A DNA stretch of 43,180 nucleotides from Bradyrhizobium sacchari (GTDB lineage Bacteria > Pseudomonadota > Alphaproteobacteria > Rhizobiales > Xanthobacteraceae), in assembly GCF_002068095.1 (NCBI RefSeq), contig NZ_LWIG01000013.1, positions 212,045-255,224 of the forward strand. The letters run 5' to 3'. The notes under the pieces are model-generated. The model saw only the letters and a list, made by a program, of their open reading frames with translations, had not been told where the DNA came from and ran no database searches. Below, piece after piece: positions 34,501 through 41,728 of this stretch. Positions within the stretch are counted from its first letter, which is position 1. Every line of letters starts with the position of its first letter. The position numbers and the translations under genes were made by a program.

Positions 34501-34658
34501 GCGTCGGCCTGTTGCCGGCGGCGCTGTCGGAGGGCATCGGCTCCCAGGTGCAGAAGCCGCTTGCGGTCGTTGTCGTCACCGGCATGATGCTGGCGCCGGT
34601 CGTGATCCTGGTGACGCTGCCGGTGCTGATCTCCTTCTTCTCCCGCCGCGCGCGCTAA
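31542..34658 (+). CDS. RND efflux pump, CzcA/CusA type
   Basis: 1038 residues, the expected size for the inner membrane pump. The first helix is followed by FNQLNIEAYPDPTPPMVDIV and SAEEIERYITIPIE, both hallmarks of the heavy metal efflux branch. The helix 4 proton/cation relay DFGLIVDATVIMVE keeps all three acidic residues of CzcA (Asp394, Asp400, Glu407 here). The second half repeats the fold, with GIAVMDGIIILSQFNQLIEE and QLRPVLMTCVVAGVGLLPAA. The pump should export a cation or small compound using the proton gradient together with the adaptor encoded just upstream. The metal is not deducible, since no regulator or metal-binding protein is near. Confidence 0.9.
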   Translation: MDRLVALAVNRRFLMVGMFVAVLIGGLIAFNQLNIEAYPDPTPPMVDIVTQSPGLSAEEIERYITIPIETQVAGLKNLTTIRTISLYGLSDIKLQFSFAYTYDEALQQVLNRLAQLAPLPGNVQPQISPLSPIGEIFRYRLVGPPNYSVLDLKTIQDWILQRRFRAVPGVIDVTGWGGKSKTYELQVDFNKLVANGLTLPQLLQAVGNANVNVGGNTVNIGQQSAVVRGVGLIRSIDDLANTMLSQTSGNPVLVKDVATVTVGQRPRLGIAGLDESDDIVQGIVLMRRGEQSSPTIKRVHQLVQTINNSSILPPGVRIERIYDRGDLIELTTHTVLHNMVVGILLIVLLQWIFLGDLRSALIVGATIPFALFFAVIILVLRGESANLLSVGAIDFGLIVDATVIMVEAIFRRLTQTTPVSEHEHMSNETLFGMKSHAILSAAADVSRSIFFAAAIIIAAFLPLFTLSGVEGNIFGPMARTYAYALAGGLLATFTVTPALSAIILPAHVEETETKVMLILHRIYMPVLNWAVANRNIVLGGAVGLVVMTVALGRLLGLEFLPKLEEGNLWIRATLPPTISLQEGNSYVNEMRKVIRARPEVESVVSQHGRPDDGTDAAGFFNAEFFAPLKPASQWPGTRDKEELTAALLKQLDDRFPGVEFNFSQYLQDNVSEAVSGVKGENSIKLFGSDLQALTDTANKIKQVLSTVQGVTDLAVFTSLGQPTVQIDIDRAKAARYGLAPGDINATIKVAIGGDTAGDLYEPGSDRHFPIIVRLAPEYRRSAEAIQNLRIGAPGPNGTVTQIPLSEVATISLVSGAAYIYREQQERYLPIKFSVRERDLGSAIREAQQKIADQVQLPPGSHMEWVGEFGNLQDAIRRLSIVVPISLALIGVLLWFNFGSMTDTLLAMSVIPMAIFGGVLGLLITGTAFSVSAAIGFIALFGIAVMDGIIILSQFNQLIEEGMDRVSAVIRTGELQLRPVLMTCVVAGVGLLPAALSEGIGSQVQKPLAVVVVTGMMLAPVVILVTLPVLISFFSRRAR

Positions 34659-34671
34659 CGTCCCGCGCCGG

Positions 34672-35634
34672 TCAAAATCCGTAGAGCCGCGCCGGGTTGT
34701 CGACCAGGATCTTCTTGCGCACCTCGGCATCCGGCGCCCATACCGGAAGCTGATTGAGCAGGCGGGCGTCGTCGATCTGGTAGAGCGGCGCGATGTCGGT
34801 GGCTTTGCGTCCCTCGACACGGCTCGAATCCGGGTGCGGCCAGTCGGTGCCCCAGACGATGCGATCCGGATTCGCCGCGATCAGGGCCTGTGCGAACGGC
34901 ACCATGTCCTGATAATCCGGTGCGAGCTTTGACGAGCGATAGGCGCCGGAGATCTTCACATAGGCCTTGCCGGATTTCACCAGCGCAACGAGATCGGAGA
35001 AACCCGACTGCTCCAGGCCGAGCGCGGCTTCCAGGCCGCCGAAATGGTCGAACACGACAGGTACCGGCGCGCTCTCGACGAGGTCCTTGATCGCCGAGAT
35101 CATGGGAAGCGTGGTGTAGAGCTGCACGTGCCAGCCGCGCGCCTTCATGCGCTCGATAGCGGCGGTGAAGCGTGACCTGCCGACGTTGGGATCGTTGACG
35201 CCGCCGGTTGCGAGATTGAGACGCATGCCGCGGAAACCGTCCGCCTGCAGCGCATCGAGCTGCGCCTCGGTCGTCTTGTCGTCTATGACGGCGACGCCGC
35301 GCGCATTGGCGCCGCGTGCCTTCATGCCGAACAAGGTCGACGAATTGTCGGTGCCGTAGACGCTCGGGGTAACGATTACCACGCGCTCGATATGCAGCGC
35401 CTTGTGCAGGGCGGCCATTTCTTCGGGGCTTGCCGGCTCGGGCGTGTAGACGCGCCCGGCGAAGAACGGAAACTTCTCGACATCGCCATGAATGTGCGTG
35501 TGGCAGTCGCAAGCATGAGCAGGGACGTCGAAATTGACCGGCGTGGCAGGCTGCGCCGCGCGGGCGTGGGCTCTGTTGGTCATGGCTACTCCGGCGGCGA
35601 GGGAGGCAAGCAAGACGCTGCGTCGATTGAGCAC
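34672..35634 (-). CDS. Exported amidohydrolase (PDC hydrolase/LigI-like)
   Basis: 320 residues with GTG start at 35634, fixed by GGGAGAG 5 bases upstream. A twin-arginine-like signal (MLNRRSVLLASLAAGVA, cleavage near ARA-AQ) precedes a TIM-barrel metal-dependent hydrolase of the Amidohydrolase_2 family: DCHTHIHGD (His45, His47), VVFDHFGG, WGTDWPHP near the C-terminus. The pattern is like 2-pyrone-4,6-dicarboxylate lactonase LigI, but those are usually cytoplasmic, so another lactone or carboxylate substrate outside the cytoplasm is likely. It converges on the RND pump (13 bases apart) and is followed upstream, 195 bases away, by the tolC gene on the same strand. Confidence 0.8.
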   Translation of the reverse strand: MLNRRSVLLASLAAGVAMTNRAHARAAQPATPVNFDVPAHACDCHTHIHGDVEKFPFFAGRVYTPEPASPEEMAALHKALHIERVVIVTPSVYGTDNSSTLFGMKARGANARGVAVIDDKTTEAQLDALQADGFRGMRLNLATGGVNDPNVGRSRFTAAIERMKARGWHVQLYTTLPMISAIKDLVESAPVPVVFDHFGGLEAALGLEQSGFSDLVALVKSGKAYVKISGAYRSSKLAPDYQDMVPFAQALIAANPDRIVWGTDWPHPDSSRVEGRKATDIAPLYQIDDARLLNQLPVWAPDAEVRKKILVDNPARLYGF

Positions 35635-35829
35635 GGTTTCTCTCCCTGATCTTTCTATTTGAAAGTGTGCCGGGACAGTATCACATCAGTCGGATAGTCG
35701 CTCCGCGTCGTTGCATAGCTGCCCGACAAGGTCCGCAATCGCGCGACCGAGCGTCGTCACGCCGGAGCGGAAGCTCCCATCGGATGGATACGGCGGCTTT
35801 CATCGGCACCGACCCGAGAGATTTGACGG

Positions 35830-37260
35830 CTACTGTCCCGAGGGCGTGCGCAGGCCGTGCCAGGCGTCGCGGACCTGCTGGTAGTGCACTTCGGGCAGAT
35901 AGTCCGGCGTGTTGAGGCTCAAGGTCTTGACGTCGAGATGGCCGACGGCGCTGAGCAGCGTGTAGGAGGCGATCACGCGGTCGCGCAGCGCACCGATCAG
36001 GCGGGCCTTGGCCTGAATCAGGTCGGCCTGCGAGTTCAGCACGTCCACCGTGGTGCGTTGTCCGCCGGCGGCCTCGCGCTGCACGCCCTGGAGCGCGACC
36101 GTGGCCGCCTTCACCTCGGATTCCGAGGCCGAGACCGCGATCTTGGCGCCTTCATTGGCGACCCACGCGCTGACCGCGGCCGTGCGGGCCTGGTTGCGCA
36201 CCTGGTCGAGCACCAGCCGGCTCTGTGCCGCGACCTCCTTGGCCTGCCGGGTCTGCGCGGCCGCCTGGCCGCCGTCATAGATCGGCACGGTGACATTGGC
36301 GACGACCGAGGCCTGGTCCTGGGCGAAGGTTCCGAGCGTCGGGTCGTTGTCGCGGCTCTTGCTGGCGCTGCCCTGGACGCTGGCGCTCGGCAGCAGCGCG
36401 CCCTCGGCGACGCGGATATTGGTGGAGGCGACGTCGACGTCGAAGCCTGCGGCCATCACCGCCGGGTGCTGGCGGATTGCCATCGAGAGCGCATCCTCGC
36501 GGCTCTTCGGCAGATAGCGGTCGACCACCTCGGCGGGCTTGAGCTGCGATGGCGCATTGCCGATCACTTGCGCATAGGTCGCCTGGCTGACCGCGAGCGC
36601 CACTTCGGCGGCGTTGAGGTCGGCAAGGCCGCGGTTGAGCCGGGCCTCGGCTTGGGCGCTGTCCGTCGGCGTGACGTCGCCGGCGTTGAGGCGGCGCTGG
36701 GTGACCGCAAGGGTCTCGCGCAGGAAGGCCACGTTGGAGCGCTGCGCCTCCACCAGCGACTGGTTCGCCAGCACGTTCGTATAGGCGGTGACGGCGTCGA
36801 GCAGCACGCCCTGGCCGACATTGCGCAGCGCCTCGCGGCCCGACTGGACCTGCAGCTCGGCGGCTCGCACATTGTTGGCAGTGCGGAAGCCGTTGAACAG
36901 GGTCTGCGTCACGGTGACGCCGATGACCCACGGCTTCAGATCGGCGGTCTGGATGGTGTTGTTCGGCAAAAGGTTGCGCACCGATTGCAGGCCGGCGCTG
37001 AGGCTCGCCACGAGTTGCGGCCGGTAGCCCGCGAGCGCCTGCGGCACGTTCTCGTCGGTCGCGCGCTGGCGCGCGCGCTCGGCATTGAGCTGCGGGTTGG
37101 TCTGGTAGGCTTTTGCCAATGCCTCCGGCAGGGCCTCTGCCGACGCGGCAGCGGGCAGGGCGCACGACAGCGCCAGCGTGGTCCATGTCGCAAGCACAGG
37201 ACCCACGCCCGATCGACGTCGCGTCATCACGCGACCAGCTCTGGCGGTACGCCCAATCAT
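35830..37260 (-). CDS. tolC: TolC family outer membrane protein
   Basis: 476 residues from the ATG at 37260; an in-frame ATG at 37227 is also possible. After a signal peptide (cleavage near ASA-EA) come two outer membrane efflux protein repeats: ALAKAYQTNPQLNAERARQR, QTLFNGFRTANNVRAAELQV and RRLNAGDVTPTDSAQAEARL in the first, and VTVPIYDGGQAAAQTRQAKE with GGQRTTVDVLNSQADLIQAK in the second. This is the type I secretion/TolC group, a trimeric channel-tunnel for RND pumps and ABC exporters. The gene is monocistronic as far as seen. It may serve the nearby RND pump, but that operon is on the other strand and CusC/NodT-type partners are more usual there. Confidence 0.9.
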   Translation of the reverse strand: MIGRTARAGRVMTRRRSGVGPVLATWTTLALSCALPAAASAEALPEALAKAYQTNPQLNAERARQRATDENVPQALAGYRPQLVASLSAGLQSVRNLLPNNTIQTADLKPWVIGVTVTQTLFNGFRTANNVRAAELQVQSGREALRNVGQGVLLDAVTAYTNVLANQSLVEAQRSNVAFLRETLAVTQRRLNAGDVTPTDSAQAEARLNRGLADLNAAEVALAVSQATYAQVIGNAPSQLKPAEVVDRYLPKSREDALSMAIRQHPAVMAAGFDVDVASTNIRVAEGALLPSASVQGSASKSRDNDPTLGTFAQDQASVVANVTVPIYDGGQAAAQTRQAKEVAAQSRLVLDQVRNQARTAAVSAWVANEGAKIAVSASESEVKAATVALQGVQREAAGGQRTTVDVLNSQADLIQAKARLIGALRDRVIASYTLLSAVGHLDVKTLSLNTPDYLPEVHYQQVRDAWHGLRTPSGQ

Positions 37261-37448
37261 GTAGTCCCGCTAAACCCCGGCTGTCCGCCCCCGCCGACGG
37301 TGGCCTCTTAACTGTTTAACCAGCCGAGGTCCCGCAGGCAAACCGCCGCGGGGAAAACCCCCATGTATTCCGTGCTTGTTGCAGGGGCGTCACAGCATTT
37401 TTGCAGGGAGACGGCAGAGCCTTACACCAGCCTGACCGCTCGCCCGCG

Positions 37449-38228
37449 TTACCGGTTCTTGTTCACCGGTTTCCGCTTCTCGATGAACGCGGCCATGCCC
37501 TCGGAGCGGTCCTCCAGCGCGAAGGTCGCGTGGAACAGGTTGCGCTCGACGCTCATGCCCTCGGCCAGCGTCGTCTCGAAGGCGCGGTTCACTGCTTCCT
37601 TGGCCATCGCGGCCGCAGGACGAGACATCGAGGCGATCTTCTCGGCCGCGGCCATGACCTCGTCCATGAGCTTGTCAGCGGGCACGATGCGGCTGACGAG
37701 GCCAGAGCGCTCGGCTTCCGCTGCATCCATCATCCGGCCGGTGAGGCAGAGATCCATCGCCTTCGACTTGCCGATGGCGCGGGTCAGGCGCTGGGTGCCG
37801 CCGATGCCGGGGATGGTGCCGAGCGTGATTTCGGGTTGACCGAATTTAGCGGTGTCGGCGGCGATGATGAAATCGCACATCATGGCGAGCTCGCAGCCGC
37901 CGCCGAGCGCATAGCCTGCAACCGCCGCAATCGTCGGTTTGCGGCAGCGCGCGATGCGGTCGCCGCCGATCGCGGCGAAGTCCTCGGAGAACATGTCGAT
38001 GAAGGCCTTGGGCTGCATCTCCTTGATGTCGGCGCCGGCGGCAAAGGCCTTCTCGCTGCCGGTCACGACGATGCAGCCGATGGCGTCATCGGCCTCGAGA
38101 TCGTCGACCGCCGCGGCGATCTCGCGGAAGACGCCGAAGGAGAGCGCATTGAGCATCTTCGGCCGGTTCAGCTTGATGATGCCGACCGCACCGGTGCTTT
38201 CGACGATGATGTGTTCGAACGTGCTCAT
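37449..38228 (-). CDS. Enoyl-CoA hydratase
   Basis: 259 residues, crotonase fold, close to short-chain enoyl-CoA hydratases such as mammalian ECHS1. The CoA-binding segment [11 protein letters not shown], the oxyanion region [15 protein letters not shown] and both catalytic glutamates are present (Glu113 and Glu133, 20 residues apart as in the rat enzyme's Glu144/Glu164). The enzyme adds water to trans-2-enoyl-CoA in beta-oxidation and related pathways. GGTGGAG is placed directly before the ATG. No other fatty acid genes are adjacent, so the pathway cannot be narrowed down. Confidence 0.93.
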   Translation of the reverse strand: MSTFEHIIVESTGAVGIIKLNRPKMLNALSFGVFREIAAAVDDLEADDAIGCIVVTGSEKAFAAGADIKEMQPKAFIDMFSEDFAAIGGDRIARCRKPTIAAVAGYALGGGCELAMMCDFIIAADTAKFGQPEITLGTIPGIGGTQRLTRAIGKSKAMDLCLTGRMMDAAEAERSGLVSRIVPADKLMDEVMAAAEKIASMSRPAAAMAKEAVNRAFETTLAEGMSVERNLFHATFALEDRSEGMAAFIEKRKPVNKNR

Positions 38229-38313
38229 GCTCCACCCACGCTTTTGATTGGGAGGGCAATGTGCCCGCTGGCGCGGTGGGCTTCAAGGGGCGAAGTTTCT
38301 GCCGGAACAGGCC

Positions 38314-38344
38314 GTCCGGAACAGGCGAAGCGCGCGTTCCGGAC
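38314..38344 (-). terminator. Hairpin after the low-complexity protein gene
   Basis: GTCCGGAAC (38314-38322) and GTTCCGGAC (38336-38344) form a perfect 9-base stem with a 13-base loop, 31 bases past the stop at 38376. No T-run follows, so termination is uncertain. The sequence CCGGAACAGGC occurs twice here (38302-38312 and 38316-38326). Confidence 0.35.
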
Positions 38345-38375
38345 GAATCGTCAGGCAGGACGTAAGGCAACGAAA

Positions 38376-39080
38376 TCAGGCCATGAACATCCGCGCGGCG
38401 GACGCAAGCGTCAGCAGCGTACCGACGCCGATGAAGATCTTGCCGATCAGGGAGCTCTGGTCCCAGGCCGAGCTCTGCTGGCTGCTGGCCATCACCGGCG
38501 CGGGACGCGGCTGCGCCTCGGCCGCGGCGAGCACCGCCTTTTGGCCGGGCGGATTGTCCTGTTGCAAGGCGCGGTCGAGATCGTTGGGCTGGTCGGGCTC
38601 GACGATCTGGCTCTCGGCATTCGGGGCCGCGGCATTATCGGCCGCCGCCTGGACGTTGTTGTTGGCGCGGCCGGTCATGGCGGAGGCCGCGGCTGCGGGC
38701 GGCGTATCGGCGGCGGCAAGCTGCGCATTGGCGTTGGCGACCTCCGACGGCATCTGGCTCGAAGCGGGCAAGCCGCTATCGGCCTTGTCGCCAGTCTTGG
38801 TCTCGCCAGACTTGGCCTCGCCAGACTTGGCCTCGCCGGCCTTGGCCGCGGTGTCCTTGCCCTCGGCGTTGTCGCCGGACGACTTCCGCGCCGTCTTGCT
38901 GCTGGTTCGGCGAGAAGAATGGTATCGGTGCTTGCTAGGCTTGACCGCATCGGCCTGTTTGCCGGCGCTGTCCGATTGGCTGCCCGCAGCCGAAGCCGGC
39001 GCCGCCTGTGCAGCGCTTCCGAACAGCAGGAAAAGCCCGGCAAGAAGAATCAGGGCAGCGCGCCCGCTGGCTTTCATCAT
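38376..39080 (-). CDS. Exported low-complexity protein with C-terminal membrane helix
   Basis: 234 residues from the ATG at 39080, with GGGGAG 9 bases upstream. A signal peptide (AALILLAGLFLLFGSAAQA-AP) leads to a Lys/Ser/Arg-rich stretch (KPSKHRYHSSRRTSSKTARK), then five-residue repeats of the type AKSGE, a long Ala/Asn/Gln/Pro-rich region, and a final hydrophobic helix (LIGKIFIGVGTLLTLASAAR). No domain is recognised. It is probably a periplasmic linker-like protein anchored near its C-terminus; its basic part might bind cell wall or other polyanions, which is speculation. It diverges from the ecfF-like gene. Confidence 0.65.
   Translation of the reverse strand: MMKASGRAALILLAGLFLLFGSAAQAAPASAAGSQSDSAGKQADAVKPSKHRYHSSRRTSSKTARKSSGDNAEGKDTAAKAGEAKSGEAKSGETKTGDKADSGLPASSQMPSEVANANAQLAAADTPPAAAASAMTGRANNNVQAAADNAAAPNAESQIVEPDQPNDLDRALQQDNPPGQKAVLAAAEAQPRPAPVMASSQQSSAWDQSSLIGKIFIGVGTLLTLASAARMFMA
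38781..38850. repeat. Tandem 15-base repeat in the low-complexity gene
   Basis: Units close to CTCGCCAGACTTGGC repeat about four times, read on the minus strand as codons for AKSGE/AKAGE/TKTGD. The last copies are diverged. This is a within-gene repeat that could vary in number between strains. Confidence 0.7.
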
Positions 39081-39294
39081 GTTGACGATCTCCCCAATTC
39101 GCCCATCCCCGGACCGAACAGAGACGCCGCGAGGTGACGACAGCGGGGCAGAAAAGGGGAATCTTCGGGCCACACCGGGCCAAAAGCGGGGCAAGCCGTC
39201 CCCTCGCGGCCCGCCGCCGGGTGCGGAGGGGAACGATCGGTGTTAAGAGCCGTCGCGTATTTCCGCGGCCGCATCGGAGGCCGGCATGGCGTCG

Positions 39295-39310
39295 ATCACG
39301 AATTCGTGAT
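39295..39310. promoter_or_regulatory. 16-base perfect palindrome upstream of ecfF-like gene
   Basis: ATCACGAATTCGTGAT is a perfect dyad in the 253-289 base region between the diverging low-complexity protein gene and the sigma factor gene. It could be an operator for a dimeric regulator. No known consensus is claimed. Confidence 0.4.
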
Positions 39311-39369
39311 GATGCAAGCGCCGGCGTAACAAATTGAAGAAGCGGCCGAATTGCTTGGTGAGGGCGCGC

Positions 39370-39915
39370 GTGCGCGGACGTGAGGATGAATGGACCGGCC
39401 TGATGCGGTCGGCCATGACAGGCGATGATGCGGCGTATCATCGCCTGTTGAAGGCGGTCACGCCGGTGCTGCGCGCTGCCGCAAGGCGAGGCTTGGCCCG
39501 AGCCGGGCAGCCTCCCGATCAGGCCGAGGATATCGTGCAGGAGATACTGTTGGCGGTGCATCTGAAGCGGCACACCTGGGACAGCGAGGCGCCCTTCGCG
39601 CCCTGGCTGTTTGCGATTGCCCGCAACAAGCTGATCGATGCGCTCAGGCGACGCGGCAGGCGCGTCTTCGTCAACATCGACGATTTCGCGGAGACGCTGC
39701 CCGGCGAAGCGCCGCAAGAGACGGCTTCGGCGGGAGAGGTTAGCGCGCAGCTCGGCACGCTGCCGCAGCGCCAGCGCGATGTGTTGCAGTCGATCGCGGT
39801 CGAGGCCGCCTCGATCAAGGACACGGCGGCGAAGTTCTCGATGAGCGAAGGCGCGGTGCGTGTCGCACTGCATCGCGGCCTTGCAGCACTGACGGCCAAA
39901 CTGCGGGACCAGTAG
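39370..39915 (+). CDS. ecfF: ECF sigma factor, EcfF/SigF-like
   Basis: 181 residues if started at GTG 39370, which has GGTGAGGG five bases upstream; a TTG at 39334 or ATG at 39403 are alternatives. Region 2 is seen in DQAEDIVQEILLAVHLKRHT and PWLFAIARNKLIDALRRRG, region 4 in LPQRQRDVLQSIAVEAAS and TAAKFSMSEGAVRVALHRG. The group is the ECF class partnered by NrsF/DUF1109 anti-sigma factors, known as SigF in Caulobacter and EcfF in Bradyrhizobium, where it answers oxidative or hypochlorite-like stress. The anti-sigma gene starts 2 bases after the stop. Orthology to ecfF is judged from the partner's cysteines and the gene order. Confidence 0.85.
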   Translation: MRGREDEWTGLMRSAMTGDDAAYHRLLKAVTPVLRAAARRGLARAGQPPDQAEDIVQEILLAVHLKRHTWDSEAPFAPWLFAIARNKLIDALRRRGRRVFVNIDDFAETLPGEAPQETASAGEVSAQLGTLPQRQRDVLQSIAVEAASIKDTAAKFSMSEGAVRVALHRGLAALTAKLRDQ

Positions 39916-39917
39916 TC

Positions 39918-40556
39918 ATGGATACCGACCAACTCATTCGCACGCTCGCCGCCGACAACGCCCATCGCGCCCCCCGCGTCGGCGCCGTGCTGACCATGGC
40001 GCTGCTGGTGGCGGCACCTTTCTCGATCCTGATCTTCGCCACCTTTCTCGGCGTGCGGCCGGACGTGATGACGGCCATGCACAACCCGTTTTTCGACACC
40101 AAGTTCGCGGTGACGCTGTCGCTCGCGATCCCCGCGATCATCGTCAGCCTGCATCTGTCGCGGCCCGAAGCCCTGCTGCGTGGCTGGGGCTGGCTGCTCC
40201 TGCTCCCCGTCGGCCTGCTTGCAGTTGCGATCGGCAGCGAGGCGATGATGGCGCCGGCCATGCCGATGACGATGCGGCTGATGGGCAAGAACTCCAGGTC
40301 TTGCCTGATGGCGATCCCCGCGATGTCGCTGCCGCTGCTTGCGGGCGCGCTGTTCGGCCTGCGCCACGGCGCCCCGTCGCGCCCTGCGCTCGCCGGTGCC
40401 CTTGCCGGCCTGGTCGCGGCGGGGCTTGCCGCGACGCTCTACGCCTCGCACTGCACCGACGACTCGCCGCTGTTCGTCGCGACCTGGTACACCATCGCGA
40501 CCGCGGCGGTGACAGCGATCGGCGCGGCTGTCGGATCGAGGGTTTTGCGGTATTAA
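39918..40556 (+). CDS. osrA: NrsF-type membrane anti-sigma factor (OsrA-like, DUF1109)
   Basis: 212 residues, six hydrophobic segments after a short cytoplasmic start MDTDQLIRTLAAD that should bind the sigma factor. Two conserved cysteines are present: Cys129 in NSRSCLMAIP and Cys179 in ASHCTDDSP. As I recall, OsrA of Bradyrhizobium japonicum has its redox-sensing cysteines at these same positions; their modification releases EcfF. The protein probably senses oxidants on the periplasmic side and holds the sigma factor at the membrane when cells are unstressed. It is 2 bases downstream of the sigma gene, so both are one operon. The stop is 11 bases from the converging DUF2336 gene. Confidence 0.88.
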   Translation: MDTDQLIRTLAADNAHRAPRVGAVLTMALLVAAPFSILIFATFLGVRPDVMTAMHNPFFDTKFAVTLSLAIPAIIVSLHLSRPEALLRGWGWLLLLPVGLLAVAIGSEAMMAPAMPMTMRLMGKNSRSCLMAIPAMSLPLLAGALFGLRHGAPSRPALAGALAGLVAAGLAATLYASHCTDDSPLFVATWYTIATAAVTAIGAAVGSRVLRY

Positions 40557-40559
40557 ACC

Positions 40560-40578
40560 CGGCGGCATCACGCCGCCG
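40560..40578. terminator. Short hairpin between converging genes
   Basis: CGGCGGC (40560-40566) and GCCGCCG (40572-40578) form a 7-base stem with a 5-base loop between the anti-sigma stop and the end of the DUF2336 gene. It has no T-run and overlaps the DUF2336 stop codon, so any terminator role is weakly supported. Confidence 0.3.
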
Positions 40579-41668
40579 GCGTCGCGCTCTGCATGCGGTG
40601 GAAGCGCAGGACCTGCTGTGCGGTCGATGAGCGCAGGCTCTCGTAGCTGTCGCGCAGCGCCAGCATGTCGGCCGGCGAGCCGCCCGAAAGCTTCTCGCGC
40701 ATGGCGATGATCGCGCGCACGCTCGGCCATTGCATGCCCGCGGCCTTGGCGAGGATCATCACGCCCTCGGTTCGGCTTTCGATCATCATGGTCTCGGCGG
40801 TCTCGACCGCAACGCCCGCGAGCGCCGCGAGCCCGGCATTGGTCTCGTCGAACTTGCCCTGTTCGGCGAAGCTTGCGATCTCAAGTTCGTTGAGACGACC
40901 GTCCTCGTGCAGCGACTTCACCAGCGCGCGCGCCATCTCGGTCTGCCTGGTCATGGCGGCGGCGCGGATCCGCTGGGCCGCCTCCTGCACCACGCTCGAC
41001 ACCTCGTCCGCGAGCTCCGGATGCGCGGCCTGGAGCTTCCTGCGCACGCTCAAGGAGGCCTTCGCAACCAGCCTCAGGTAGTGATGGCGCGGCAGGTCGG
41101 GCCGCAGGCCGATGCAGCTGGCGAGGTCGTCGTCGCGTTCGGAGCGCGTGACGAGGTCGGTGAGACTCTCCTCGGAGAGCCGTGCGCCCGGATTCCTGAC
41201 GGTTGATTGCACGACGTCCTCGTTGCCGCGTGTCACCAGCACGTCGGTCAGCGCTTCCGACAGCACCCGCCGCAGCGATATCGCCTTCAGATGGGCCTGG
41301 CCCTGCGTGCGCGCGATCTCGATCAGGGTGGCTTCGTCCAGCCGCTCCGATTGCGACAGAACGGGTCCTGCGACCTCGATGACTTCGTCGAGTGCGAGCG
41401 TGCGGATGATCTTCGGCGGCGCGGCCGCGATCGGCGCGAGGCGGTCGGCAAGCAGCGCCTTGGCCGATGTCTCGATCTGCTCGATCAGGCACTCGAACAC
41501 ATCGTCGAACACGCGGATGTGGTCGTCGGAATAATCCACCGCGTTGCCCACGAAGAGATCGGTGACGCGGCGCAGCGTTTCGACCCGGCGCGCAACGGTG
41601 CCGTGCGAGAGTGCAGCCTGCAATTCCTCGAGCAGATTCTCGGATGATTTCTCGGGTTTGGATCTCAT
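40568..41668 (-). CDS. DUF2336 domain protein
   Basis: 366 residues from the ATG at 41668, chosen for AGGACAGGG just upstream; an in-frame ATG at 41710 is less likely. The chain is almost wholly alpha-helical, charged and without membrane segments. Recognisable family parts are LADRLAPIAAAPPKIIRTLA, VAGPVLSQSERLDEATLIEI and QGQAHLKAISLRRVLSEALT, followed by LVTRGNEDVV, and the HEAT/VHS-like helical repeats typical of DUF2336 proteins in Alphaproteobacteria. The function is unknown. It lies 60 bases after the diguanylate cyclase gene on the same strand, so co-transcription and a shared signalling role are possible. Confidence 0.85.
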   Translation of the reverse strand: MRSKPEKSSENLLEELQAALSHGTVARRVETLRRVTDLFVGNAVDYSDDHIRVFDDVFECLIEQIETSAKALLADRLAPIAAAPPKIIRTLALDEVIEVAGPVLSQSERLDEATLIEIARTQGQAHLKAISLRRVLSEALTDVLVTRGNEDVVQSTVRNPGARLSEESLTDLVTRSERDDDLASCIGLRPDLPRHHYLRLVAKASLSVRRKLQAAHPELADEVSSVVQEAAQRIRAAAMTRQTEMARALVKSLHEDGRLNELEIASFAEQGKFDETNAGLAALAGVAVETAETMMIESRTEGVMILAKAAGMQWPSVRAIIAMREKLSGGSPADMLALRDSYESLRSSTAQQVLRFHRMQSATPAA

Positions 41669-41728
41669 TGCCCTGTCCTGGAGCGTTTGGTCCGGCGGCC
41701 TCTGGCGCACCGGGAGAAAATGGATTGG

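Noticed and set aside
31878..34820. A 980-codon open frame on the minus strand across the RND pump
   Set aside because: The translation is His/Asp/Arg-rich low complexity without domains; it mirrors the pump gene.
38781..38850. Tandem repeats considered as a CRISPR array
   Set aside because: Units are 15 bases without spacers and encode AKSGE-like residues in frame.
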